Assembly (NCBI GenBank): GCA_021814855.1
Contig: JAKAHQ010000069.1
Location: forward strand, 1-7,770
Length of the DNA: 7,770 bases
Source: Bacteroidota bacterium
GTDB lineage: Bacteria > Bacteroidota > Ignavibacteria > Ignavibacteriales > Melioribacteraceae
Direction: 5' to 3'
The notes below the pieces were generated by a model, which worked only from the letters and a program-made list of their open reading frames with translations, was not told the origin of the DNA and did not search any database. Within the stretch, counting starts at the first letter, position 1, and each line of letters starts with the position of its first letter. The position numbers and the translations under genes were made by a program. This document shows positions 1 to 6,756 of the stretch, one piece after another.

Positions 1-2076
1 TGGATTAAACGGATTGGGATAGTTTTGATCGAGCTTATATGAAGTAGGCAGAAGCTCAACGCTTTCATTAACGCCCGTAACGCCGTTGCTAACATAAGCT
101 CTAATTAAATAGAGCGCGATGGAAGTATCGCTGTCGGAAACAAAATACCAGCCGGCGCTGCCTGAAGAGGCATCTTTTGCAACCAAATATGTGTAGCTAT
201 GATATGGAGAATTAGTAATTTTAGAAGTGATCATTACATTATTATACGCGCCTGTGGCGCCGGTATATTTGCCTTTGACAGGAAAAGCTACAACAAAACT
301 GGAACTCGCGTCAATATTCTGCGAACGTAAATCATAAGTTATCCAGTTTGGATACGGCTGCTCGTAAACATAAGGTTTGGGATTTACAAGGTCTGGAATA
401 GTTTTACCTGTAACCGTAAACGTAGCGAGTTTTGTACTTAAAAAATTGCTTGTGCCTGCTTTCCATATACCTCCTTCTATTGGAACCGTATTTCTTAGCG
501 CAACGCGAATAGAATCTAATTTCATACCGGCAATTCCGTCAAACCGCACAGCCATTGTATCGCCGACCGACCAGGAAAAAATACCTGTCGGCTCGGTTTG
601 ATCGTACGCAATTTCTTGAACTAATTGCTGTGCTGTACCGGTAGAAGAATATGTATAAGCAAAAGGTCCGTTACTGAATACGCTTTTATTGTTGTGATAA
701 ATCATAAAAGCAATATTGGAGTATGTTGTTCCGAATCCGGGTACCGAGAAATTTGAATTCGTCGCAACATCGACAATCTGTTTTCCGCCCGTACCCGTTT
801 CAATCGCTTTAACTTTTATATCCGTGTTGCCGTTTGTGTTGGTCGTAAAATTTAGATTAGTGCCGGAAATATATGACAAATATTGAACGCCTTGTTTATA
901 AACGGAACTGCTTGCCGAGGTATTCGGATTTGCCAAAACATTTGCCGTAACCGCCGGAAGATTTGGGTAATCGTATCCCCATTTTGAATCTACTGATTTG
1001 TCATTCAAATAATTTGCTATCCACCAATCGACGGTAAAATTTGCAAAATTTCTGGTAGGGGCAAAATTTGGAAAGACGTCTACATTGAAGGCGTTATCGT
1101 CCGTCAATTTCGATTGAACAAATTTGCCAAGCGCGGCTGTGCCGAGCTGTTCCTTAACATATAAGAAAAATCTTGCGGCGCGGCCGTAATCGCTTAAAAC
1201 ATCTCCGGGAGGATTATTATTCCATGTAAAAGTTGGTACGTTGGTATGTCCAACAAAGTCGGATTGAAGTCTTAACGGGTAACCGCAAACAACTTCGGCA
1301 ATCATGGAACATCCCTCGTTAAAGAAATCGGAATTTTCCGTAGTGCGGTGATAGTTCCATTCAATCATGTGTTGAAATTCATGAGCGGTTATTTGCAGCG
1401 CGGTAGATAGGTCGCTAGAACTCATCAAATCAAGCGGATTGCAATCCATATAATAAAATTCACCGACATTACTTTGAATATAGGTAGTGACAGGATATTC
1501 GTTTACGGGTGAAAAATAACCTGCAGTGAAGCCGCCCGAACCTTTAAAGCCATCGCGAATGTTAAGTATTACAATAATTATTTTCGGGTCGCCGTCAACA
1601 TCCGGTGGATTACCAAATGTATTAACATCCATTTCATAAACGCCTTTTGTCGGATCGGCAGGAGTAGTATTGTCGAACGCATTTATAATTTGGTCTACGG
1701 CATTTTGGTTAACATGCCCGGCTGTCCAAGCAGAATCTTCTACGAAGACATAACAATTCTTGCCGATGCCGCGGCAGGTGGTCGGATCGGAATAGAATCC
1801 GTTTGTTGTAAGATCCTGCGCGTACCAATTTTTCTGGGTTCCTACAGTAAAATTCCACGCTGTTTTCTTTAATGAATTAACCGGCGCGGAAGCTTTACTG
1901 AAATCAATTCCGTTAGCTTTATAAAATTTTTCCAGTAAGGGATGGGCATCAATTAAATATTTTCCCTCTGAACTTGTTTTTTCATCGGTTATTTTTTTAA
2001 CCATCATCTTATTTTGAGCAAACACTGTAAATGTAATTACAAGCATTGCCGCGGTAAGAAAAATAAATCGTTTCAT
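1..2076 (-). CDS. Secreted zinc metallopeptidase (M30 hyicolysin-like, HExxH) with T9SS type A sorting signal, 3' end cut by window edge
   Basis: An open frame of 692 codons runs from an ATG at 2076 to the window edge without a stop. Residues 1-20 form a Sec signal peptide: a KR pair, a hydrophobic core, then VFA before Q21. A zinc site HEFQH is at 232-236, with a likely third ligand Glu254 in NEGCSM. The HEFQHMI plus NEG pattern resembles peptidase family M30 (hyicolysin). An Asp-rich strand precedes it (DVDGDPKIIIVI, 159-170), and a Tyr/Arg-rich helix follows (297-311). Residues from about 380 to 670 are Thr/Ser/Asn-rich and probably beta-sandwich. The visible end, SYKLDQNYPNPFNP (679-692), is the start of a type A T9SS C-terminal domain, so roughly 60-75 residues should be missing. 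Predicted role: extracellular or cell-surface protein degradation after T9SS export. It begins 9 nt after the lipoprotein stop, with an AAGAGAG ribosome site. The exact peptidase family is uncertain; an M6-like assignment is the alternative. Secretion and the HExxH site are well supported. Confidence 0.9.
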   Translation of the reverse strand, partial: MKRFIFLTAAMLVITFTVFAQNKMMVKKITDEKTSSEGKYLIDAHPLLEKFYKANGIDFSKASAPVNSLKKTAWNFTVGTQKNWYAQDLTTNGFYSDPTTCRGIGKNCYVFVEDSAWTAGHVNQNAVDQIINAFDNTTPADPTKGVYEMDVNTFGNPPDVDGDPKIIIVILNIRDGFKGSGGFTAGYFSPVNEYPVTTYIQSNVGEFYYMDCNPLDLMSSSDLSTALQITAHEFQHMIEWNYHRTTENSDFFNEGCSMIAEVVCGYPLRLQSDFVGHTNVPTFTWNNNPPGDVLSDYGRAARFFLYVKEQLGTAALGKFVQSKLTDDNAFNVDVFPNFAPTRNFANFTVDWWIANYLNDKSVDSKWGYDYPNLPAVTANVLANPNTSASSSVYKQGVQYLSYISGTNLNFTTNTNGNTDIKVKAIETGTGGKQIVDVATNSNFSVPGFGTTYSNIAFMIYHNNKSVFSNGPFAYTYSSTGTAQQLVQEIAYDQTEPTGIFSWSVGDTMAVRFDGIAGMKLDSIRVALRNTVPIEGGIWKAGTSNFLSTKLATFTVTGKTIPDLVNPKPYVYEQPYPNWITYDLRSQNIDASSSFVVAFPVKGKYTGATGAYNNVMITSKITNSPYHSYTYLVAKDASSGSAGWYFVSDSDTSIALYLIRAYVSNGVTGVNESVELLPTSYKLDQNYPNPFNP

Positions 2077-2085
2077 TATACTCTC

Positions 2086-2421
2086 TTAATTTGTATTGTT
2101 TTTTGTAATTATCGGAATAACCTTTTCAACAACAAGGATTGTACGGTCACCTTCTTTTCTTGAATCGCCGTACTGTATATAATAGCGGCTTCCCTGGTGC
2201 TGCATTAGTTCTTTATGCAGTTCATCGCTGCATTGAAGTATGTAGGTTTTATTATCGTCGGATTGGATTGCAAGTTTAGTAAACGGTTCGTTTCCAACAA
2301 CGGCAATGTAACCTTTTACCACATTATCCTGGTTACTGCTTCCGCAGCCGCAGCTGCAACCGTAAATTATCACCAATGAGAAGATCGTAAAAAACGAAAA
2401 GAATAGCAGTCGGCGATTCAT
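2086..2421 (-). CDS. Small lipoprotein, possible OB-fold, with CxCxC at the lipidated N-terminus
   Basis: This 111-residue protein starts with NRR and a hydrophobic segment (5-20), then a lipobox I19-Y20-G21-C22, so Cys22 should be lipidated by signal peptidase II processing. Cys24 and Cys26 follow at once (CSCGCGSS), then a short linker. The mature part (about 33-105) reads as alternating strands with the stretch GYIAVVGNEPFTKLAI (38-53) and a later YILQC, which suggests a small beta-barrel of OB-fold type; that fold is inference. No catalytic motif is visible and I cannot name the family. The gene is 9 nt upstream of the secreted metallopeptidase and probably co-transcribed with it, so both products belong to the cell envelope or outside. 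Upstream of the ATG only a weak GGGA-like ribosome site is seen. Confidence is high for a real lipoprotein and low for any function. Confidence 0.85.
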   Translation of the reverse strand: MNRRLLFFSFFTIFSLVIIYGCSCGCGSSNQDNVVKGYIAVVGNEPFTKLAIQSDDNKTYILQCSDELHKELMQHQGSRYYIQYGDSRKEGDRTILVVEKVIPIITKNNTN

Positions 2422-2451
2422 AATTTTTTCCCGGCTTAGTTTTTATAAAAA

Positions 2452-2482
2452 TAAATAAATCAAATCGCTTTTATAGGGTCAA
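2452..2482 (-). promoter_or_regulatory. Weak candidate promoter for the lipoprotein-peptidase pair
   Basis: On the minus strand TTGACC (2477-2482) is followed after 19 nt by TATTTA (2452-2457), about 30 nt before the lipoprotein ATG. The -35-like box is good, but the spacing is long and the -10-like box is poor in a very A/T-rich region. The 194-nt gap and change of gene content make a promoter here plausible. The exact boxes are a guess. Confidence 0.25.
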
Positions 2483-2490
2483 AATAAATA

Positions 2491-2621
2491 GACAACATTA
2501 GAACAAGTTTAATAAGTATAAGGTTTAATTCACGCAGGGAAAAATTAATACTTATAAATTAGTTGTCCAACAGCAGAGGAGGAATAATTCTAGAAAAGCA
2601 GATCGATTAAAACAACTAATT
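2491..2621 (-). repeat. Overlapping inverted repeats in the rrf2-lipoprotein gap (possible alternative RNA folds)
   Basis: Three perfect inverted repeats share a central segment. AATTAGTTGT at 2557-2566 matches ACAACTAATT at 2612-2621 (10 bp), which covers the rrf2 stop codon. ATACTTAT at 2548-2555 matches ATAAGTAT at 2512-2519 (8 bp). GTTGTC at 2562-2567 matches GACAAC at 2491-2496 (6 bp). The bases at 2562-2566 can therefore pair either upstream or downstream, as in an attenuator. The arms are A/U-rich and their loops long (45 nt for the 10-bp pair), so stability is doubtful. The 10-bp pair could instead be a weak rrf2 terminator; no clear U-run follows it. Confidence 0.35.
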
Positions 2622-3107
2622 GTTCCCCTCAATTACGCGTAGTGCCTCGTTTAGCTTTGCATTCGTATTCACCGTATCGAAAAAGAGATTTTCATGGCCC
2701 ATCAGATCTCTAAGAGTCAGCTTACCCGTAACAGAATCAACCGCGTCTTGAATTGTTTTCCACAAGGATCTGACCGAGCAGTCGATTGAATTTGTGCAAA
2801 TATCCGCCGCGCCTGAATGAGAGTTGCAGAATTCATCGTCGAAGAGTCTTCCGCCTAAAACGGCAAGTACATCGCCGATGTAAATTTGTTCTGCGGGACG
2901 GGTAAGCGTGTAGCCGCCAATTTGTCCTCGCGAACTTTCAAGAAATCCGCCGATGCGCAGGGTGCGTAAAATTTTACCCGCGTTATGTTCGGTTAAACCT
3001 TCCGCTCGGGCTATTTCAGGAATAGTAAGCGACTTTTCAATAATCGAAAATTTCGCTATTCGCAAAAGGCATCTTAAACCGTATTCTTCTTGTGCGCTGA
3101 ATTTCAT
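2616..3107 (-). CDS. Rrf2-family transcriptional regulator with a three-cysteine cluster-binding loop (IscR/NsrR-like)
   Basis: The 163-residue protein has the Rrf2 layout: an N-terminal helix starting MKFSAQEEYGLRCLLRIA, a winged helix-turn-helix at about 28-70 (TIPEIARAEGLTEHNAGKILRTLR, then a wing with GQIGGYTLTR), a linking helix (77-90) and a Cys loop. Cysteines at 94, 104 and 110 give C-x9-C-x5-C, while IscR and NsrR usually show C-x5-C-x5-C. This is the place where family members bind a [2Fe-2S] or [4Fe-4S] cluster, so it probably senses Fe-S status or redox/NO stress. As the last gene of the suf operon it likely regulates that operon, but its operator should lie upstream of sufB, outside the window. 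The ATG has a GGA about 10 nt upstream and follows the palindromic element at 3128-3168. There is no obvious strong terminator after its TAG. The family is certain; the ligand and targets are inference. Confidence 0.93.
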   Translation of the reverse strand: MKFSAQEEYGLRCLLRIAKFSIIEKSLTIPEIARAEGLTEHNAGKILRTLRIGGFLESSRGQIGGYTLTRPAEQIYIGDVLAVLGGRLFDDEFCNSHSGAADICTNSIDCSVRSLWKTIQDAVDSVTGKLTLRDLMGHENLFFDTVNTNAKLNEALRVIEGNN

Positions 3108-3127
3108 TTCTAATCCAACTTCCCCTT

Positions 3128-3168
3128 ACCCCCTCCTTAACAAGGAGGAGGCGGCTTTAGCCGGGGGT
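3128..3168. repeat. REP-like G+C-rich palindromic element with cloverleaf potential
   Basis: This short stretch is far richer in G+C than its surroundings. It holds CCTCCTT (3132-3138) and AAGGAGG (3142-3148) around a 3-nt loop, then CGGCT (3152-3156) and AGCCG (3159-3163) around a 2-nt loop. Both are enclosed by ACCCCC (3128-3133) and GGGGGT (3163-3168), giving a three-way junction. The pattern resembles dispersed repetitive extragenic palindromes that occur in intergenic DNA of several phyla, including this group; that comparison is from memory. Only one copy is in the window. It fills the 65-nt gap between the bacilliredoxin stop (3173) and the rrf2 start (3107). It could block 3' decay or lower rrf2 expression. 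No U-run follows on either strand, so it is not a classical terminator. Confidence 0.6.
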
Positions 3169-3172
3169 GGTC

Positions 3173-3709
3173 TTAATTGTTATTTAACGGAATTTTTGAA
3201 CCGCATGAAACCGCGTGAACCAACTCGGAATATTTCTCCGGCGAAATTGAAGGTCCGGCAGCCGAACAATATGTTTCGAAAGCGGCTCTTAAATCGTAAG
3301 CTATTTCTTCCGGTCCTCTTCCTTCTATATGATGGCGCGGCATAACGAACAAAATTTTTCCATCCTTAAATAAAGCTATGAAAGGAGAAGACGGAGGAAT
3401 GTTTGTTAAATATTTTTCTCTCAGGTAATCAACCGCGTCGCGGTCTTGACCGGCAAACACGGTAATAAATTTATCCGGTATAACATTATGCTGCAAAGAA
3501 AGCGTTACGCCGGGGCGCGCGCTGCCGGCAGCGCATCCGCAGACGGAATTGACGAAAACAAGAACGGTGCTTCCTTCTTGTTTCGAAAGAACATCCTCGA
3601 CTTGTTGAGGTGTAACGGTTTCTTCGAATCCTACGTAAACAAGTTCATCCCTCATCGGTTGAACGGCTTCGGGATCGTAAATAGGCGGTTTAATATTTAT
3701 GTTGTACAT
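3173..3709 (-). CDS. Bacilliredoxin, BrxA/BrxB (YphP/YqiW, DUF1094) family, with C-terminal extension
   Basis: The protein has 178 residues. The N-terminus (YDPEAVQPMRDELVYVGFEE, 11-30) and the active site NSVCGCAAGSARP (54-66), with C57-G58-C59, are hallmarks of the BrxA/BrxB family. These thioredoxin-fold proteins remove bacillithiol from mixed disulfides in the cytoplasm. Further fold signals are FAGQDRDAVDYLR (85-97), SSPFIALFKDGKI (107-119) and RHHIEGR (125-131). Bacillus subtilis BrxA and BrxB are about 145 residues long, so residues from about 149 are an extra tail with its own Cys169 in VSCGSKIP; Cys148 sits where the usual domain ends. The ATG has AAAGGA 8 nt upstream. It lies between sufT (80-nt gap) and rrf2, in the suf operon, which suggests a role in thiol repair around Fe-S assembly. 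That role is inference; the family is firm. Confidence 0.93.
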   Translation of the reverse strand: MYNINIKPPIYDPEAVQPMRDELVYVGFEETVTPQQVEDVLSKQEGSTVLVFVNSVCGCAAGSARPGVTLSLQHNVIPDKFITVFAGQDRDAVDYLREKYLTNIPPSSPFIALFKDGKILFVMPRHHIEGRGPEEIAYDLRAAFETYCSAAGPSISPEKYSELVHAVSCGSKIPLNNN

Positions 3710-3789
3710 CTCTAAGTCCTTTCAAAAATAATTAGGTAAAACTTTTACTCTCTTCTTCATCGCGATTAATAAGATTAAATTCATGATAT

Positions 3790-4104
3790 TTATAAAAATC
3801 CCAATTCCAGCTTGGCTTCTTCGCTCATCTTTTCCATACTCCACGGCGGCTCCCACACAAGATCTAGGTAAACTTCTTTCACTTCCGAAATGCGTTTAAC
3901 TTTTTCTCTTACTTCGCCGGGTAAGCTGCCGGCAACCGGGCAATGCGGCGAGGTTAAAGTCATCTTTAAATAAACATTTCCCTCATCGTCAAGTTTTATT
4001 TCGTAGATCAAGCCAAGTTCGTAAATATCCACCGGTATTTCGGGATCGAAACAAGTTTTGAGCACCGAGATAATTCTCTGTTCCAATTTTCCTTTGTCTA
4101 TCAT
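3790..4104 (-). CDS. sufT: SufT-like DUF59/MIP18-family Fe-S assembly protein
   Basis: The product has 104 residues when started at the ATG at 4104. It carries the MIP18/DUF59 motifs DPEIPVDIYELGLIYEI (20-36), TSPHCPVAG (51-59, with the conserved Cys55) and WEPPW (84-88). Members such as SufT help insert or mature Fe-S clusters in client proteins; the conserved Cys is thought to matter for this. The chosen ATG lies 1 nt after the sufS TGA (TGATATG), as expected for coupled translation. A longer reading would start at TTG 4113, overlap sufS by 8 nt and add three residues. Neither start has a strong ribosome site, and I prefer the ATG. Its place straight after sufS is typical of suf operons in Bacteroidota and Firmicutes. 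The stop is TAA at 3790-3792. The family is certain; the exact maturation role is inferred. Confidence 0.93.
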   Translation of the reverse strand: MIDKGKLEQRIISVLKTCFDPEIPVDIYELGLIYEIKLDDEGNVYLKMTLTSPHCPVAGSLPGEVREKVKRISEVKEVYLDLVWEPPWSMEKMSEEAKLELGFL

Positions 4105-4105
4105 A

Positions 4106-5356
4106 TCAAGCAAACATTTTTTTTACTTTTAAAATGCCTAAAACAAGCTTGTCGATTTCTTCCATTGTATTATAAAATGAAAACGACGCTCTTGCCGTGG
4201 CCGGAACATTAAACCGCTGCATAACCGGCTGGGTGCAGTGATGCCCTGTTCTAATTGCAATTCCGTCAGTATCTATTATCGTTCCTATATCGTAAGGATG
4301 AATTCCTTCTATTACGAAGGAAACAACGGATGCTTTTTCTTTTGCCGTGCCGATAATACGGAGTCCTTCAATAGCCGATAATTTTTCAGTCGCGTACTTC
4401 AGCAAAGTATTTTCGTGCACAACCAATTCCGACCGATCGAACTGATCAAGATAATCTATTGCGGCGCCAAGACCGATTCCGCCGGCAATGTTTGGAGTTC
4501 CGGCTTCGAATTTTCGGGGAAGATCATCGAAAGTTGTTTTTTCAAATGTAACTGTTCTTATCATATCGCCCCCGCCTTGATAAGGAGGCATCATTTCCAG
4601 GTACTCGGTTTTTCCGTAAAGCACTCCAATGCCTGTTGGTCCAAAAACTTTATGGCCGGAGAAAACATAAAAATCGGCATCGAGTTCCTGCACATCAACT
4701 TTAAGATGCGGTATAGCCTGTGCGCCGTCGAGCAAAACCGGTATTCCTTTCGAATGGGCTATATCAATAATTTTTTTCACGGGATTAACAGTGCCGAGAG
4801 CGTTTGATATATGAACAACAGAGACAAATTTGGTTTTCTCGTTGATCATTTTTTCGTAAACATCCATATCAAGTTCGCCGGCGTCGTTCATCGGAATGAC
4901 CTTCAGCTTAATATTCTTACGATCGCAAATCAACTGCCAGGGAACAATATTGGCGTGATGTTCCATGTTGGAAACTATAACTTCGTCGCCGTCATTAAAA
5001 ATTTTAGCACGGCAGAGAGTTGAAGCGACAAGATTAATAGCTTCCGTGGCCCCGCGGACAAATATAATTTCGGAAGCGCTCATAGCGTTTATAAACTCTT
5101 TAACCTTCAGTCGAGCCGTTTCATATTGGTCGGTCGCAAGTTCGCTGAGGAAATAAAGTCCGCGATGAATGTTTGCGTTGTCGAAAGTGTAATAATGATT
5201 AAGCGCGTCAATTACAGCCTGCGGTTTTTGCGACGTAGCGGCGTTATCGAGATATACCAACTGTTTACCGTTAACCTGTCGGGATAGTATTGGAAAATCT
5301 TTCCTCACCTGCTCGACGTCAAATTTTCTTTTTATTTCGGATTCAGTCTTAATCAC
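4106..5356 (-). CDS. sufS: Cysteine desulfurase SufS (group II, PLP-dependent)
   Basis: The 416-residue protein converts L-cysteine to alanine and holds the released sulfur as a persulfide for cluster assembly. Visible motifs are [11 protein letters not shown] (35-45), [10 protein letters not shown] (101-110), [11 protein letters not shown] (131-141, with the His that stacks on PLP), DGAQAIPH (210-217), the PLP lysine K236 in [20 protein letters not shown] (281-290) and the catalytic Cys374 in [11 protein letters not shown]. The length is normal for SufS (about 400-420). The start is GTG at 5356, with AAGGA six nt upstream; the next in-frame Met is residue 92, well inside the fold, so GTG is needed. 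It lies 29 nt after sufD and 1 nt before the sufT ATG. SufS enzymes usually need SufE or SufU to be fully active, and neither gene is in the window. No key residue is missing. Confidence 0.97.
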   Translation of the reverse strand: MIKTESEIKRKFDVEQVRKDFPILSRQVNGKQLVYLDNAATSQKPQAVIDALNHYYTFDNANIHRGLYFLSELATDQYETARLKVKEFINAMSASEIIFVRGATEAINLVASTLCRAKIFNDGDEVIVSNMEHHANIVPWQLICDRKNIKLKVIPMNDAGELDMDVYEKMINEKTKFVSVVHISNALGTVNPVKKIIDIAHSKGIPVLLDGAQAIPHLKVDVQELDADFYVFSGHKVFGPTGIGVLYGKTEYLEMMPPYQGGGDMIRTVTFEKTTFDDLPRKFEAGTPNIAGGIGLGAAIDYLDQFDRSELVVHENTLLKYATEKLSAIEGLRIIGTAKEKASVVSFVIEGIHPYDIGTIIDTDGIAIRTGHHCTQPVMQRFNVPATARASFSFYNTMEEIDKLVLGILKVKKMFA

Positions 5357-5362
5357 ATCCCA

Positions 5363-5367
5363 TCCTT
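5363..5367 (-). promoter_or_regulatory. Ribosome binding site that supports the GTG start of sufS
   Basis: AAGGA on the minus strand lies six nt before GTG at 5354-5356. The overlapping ATG at 5356-5358 is in another frame and is followed at once by TGA, so it cannot start sufS. Confidence 0.7.
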
Positions 5368-5385
5368 AATTTTAGCAGGAAATAA

Positions 5386-6756
5386 TCACTCAACTTTATT
5401 TTCAATTTCAACTCGATGCAGACGCTCAAATATCATGTGATTGAGTTGCTCTTTTAACGCTTCGATTTTAATTTTCTCTATAACATCGTTGGCAAACGCT
5501 CTTATCAGCATAGATTTTGCTACTTCCTGCGGAACCCCGCGCGATCTTATATAAAATTCGGAATCTTCATCAAGCTGACCAACTGTTGTGCCGTGGGAAC
5601 ATTTAACATCGTCGGCAAAAATTTCCAATTGCGGCTTTGTGTCTATCTTAGCAGTCTTGGAAAGCAGAATCGTTTTATTAGACTGATAAGCATTTGTTTT
5701 CTGCGCGTCTTGACGAACCATGATTTTACCGTTGAAGACGCCGCGCGCGTTGTCATCCAATATTCCCTTATACAATTCGTTGCTCATGCAATTCGGTTTG
5801 GCATGATCTGCAAATGTATGGTTATCAATATGCTGGCTGCCGCGAGCCAGGTACAAACCGTAAAAATGTGTTTCAATGTTCTCGTCGTCGAGAACGGAAT
5901 TAATATCGTTTCGAACTATCGCACCGCCGAAATTCAGGTTGTAATGGTTGAAAACGCTGCCGCGTTTTTGAAGCGCCTGTACTTTTTCAACGTGGTAAGA
6001 ATCGTCTTTTTCGTTTTGTATTTTATAAAGATCGATGATTCCATTCTCACCCAAGTAAATTTCCGTGATAATGTTGTTGAAATATTTCCGCGATCCGGTT
6101 CCGCGATAGTTTGAGATAATACTTACATTAGAATTTTTTCCGGCAAGAATTAAATTGCGCGGTGCGGATAAAACAGGGCTCTCTTCGCCGGCATTCAGAT
6201 ACAATATTTGGAAAGGCGTTTGAACAACGGTATTTTCAGGTACAATTAAAACAAATCCGTCATACGCGTACGCGGTATTTAAAGAGTTAAAACCATTTTC
6301 GGTTTTTGATAATTTATTGAAGTGCTGGTTAATTACCTGGGGATGCAATCGATAAATATTTCTGAACCCGCCGGCAATTACGCCTTCTGGTAATTTTTTT
6401 ATTTCGCTCAGCTCTTGGGAGTATATCCCGTTCACAAAGACAAGCAAATTAAAATCGAAGTTATCGAACAAATATTTTTGGATGTCGTTCTTATCAATTG
6501 CTGTTGAAGCCAAATTAACGGCCGGAACAAAGTTATCCGAAAGTATCGGTGTTACATCCGTATATTTCCACTCTTCGTTTCTAAGAGTCGGAAAATTGAT
6601 TTGACCTAATTCAGATATCGCTTGCCGGCGAAGCTGATGAAGCGGCGATTTCGATTCGCCGTTTAATTTCTTTTCGAATTCCGTAAAGTTGGAAAGATAC
6701 CAGTCTTTTATTTTCTGAGATTCCATTTTATTGCTCATGCTTTCATATTCAGGCAT
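5386..6756 (-). CDS. sufD: Fe-S cluster scaffold subunit SufD
   Basis: The 456-residue protein is the SufD partner of the SufBC2D scaffold complex in the cytoplasm. The N-terminal helical part includes FPTLRNEEWKYTDVTPIL (55-72), typical of SufD. A long right-handed beta-helix core follows (about 160-380), with DNHTFADHAKPNCMSNELYKG (311-331). The C-terminal helical part carries the SufB/SufD signature KCSHGTTVGQLDEDSEFYIRSRGV (385-408), with Cys386 and His388, where SufD His is known to take part at the SufB-SufD interface. The ATG at 6756 lies inside the sufC end, giving an 8-nt overlap; an alternative ATG six codons later (6738) is possible. A weak GGAA precedes the chosen start. The stop TGA is 29 nt before sufS. 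SufD rather than SufB is chosen because the 3' end of a separate SufB gene lies upstream and the N-terminal motif fits SufD. Confidence 0.95.
   Translation of the reverse strand: MPEYESMSNKMESQKIKDWYLSNFTEFEKKLNGESKSPLHQLRRQAISELGQINFPTLRNEEWKYTDVTPILSDNFVPAVNLASTAIDKNDIQKYLFDNFDFNLLVFVNGIYSQELSEIKKLPEGVIAGGFRNIYRLHPQVINQHFNKLSKTENGFNSLNTAYAYDGFVLIVPENTVVQTPFQILYLNAGEESPVLSAPRNLILAGKNSNVSIISNYRGTGSRKYFNNIITEIYLGENGIIDLYKIQNEKDDSYHVEKVQALQKRGSVFNHYNLNFGGAIVRNDINSVLDDENIETHFYGLYLARGSQHIDNHTFADHAKPNCMSNELYKGILDDNARGVFNGKIMVRQDAQKTNAYQSNKTILLSKTAKIDTKPQLEIFADDVKCSHGTTVGQLDEDSEFYIRSRGVPQEVAKSMLIRAFANDVIEKIKIEALKEQLNHMIFERLHRVEIENKVE

Noticed and set aside
377..601. Plus-strand open frames at 377-601 and 1690-1872 in the left part
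   Set aside because: The minus strand here reads as one continuous 692-codon protein with a signal peptide, HExxH site and T9SS signal, so these are shadows.
3121..3172. Rho-independent terminator for the suf operon
   Set aside because: The stem is strong, but no U-run follows it on the minus strand; the next bases are GGGGAAG and the rrf2 start follows within 15-20 nt.
2953..3345. Plus-strand open frame of 130 codons across rrf2, the palindrome and the bacilliredoxin gene
   Set aside because: It spans two well-supported genes and their spacer on the other strand, and shows no domain. The same applies to plus-strand frames at 3446-3715, 4415-4807, 4811-5023 and 6945-7262.
3759..3766. Palindrome ATCGCGAT between sufT and the bacilliredoxin gene as an operator
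   Set aside because: It is a single 8-bp palindrome in the middle of an operon with no second copy or promoter near it; it is probably chance.
4105..4113. TTG at 4113 as the sufT start
   Set aside because: It adds only three residues and has no ribosome site, while the ATG at 4104 sits 1 nt after the sufS stop. It cannot be fully excluded.
5593..6114. Plus-strand open frame of 173 codons opposite sufD
   Set aside because: It lies wholly inside a strongly supported sufD, has no ribosome site or known motif, and looks like antisense reading of conserved codons.
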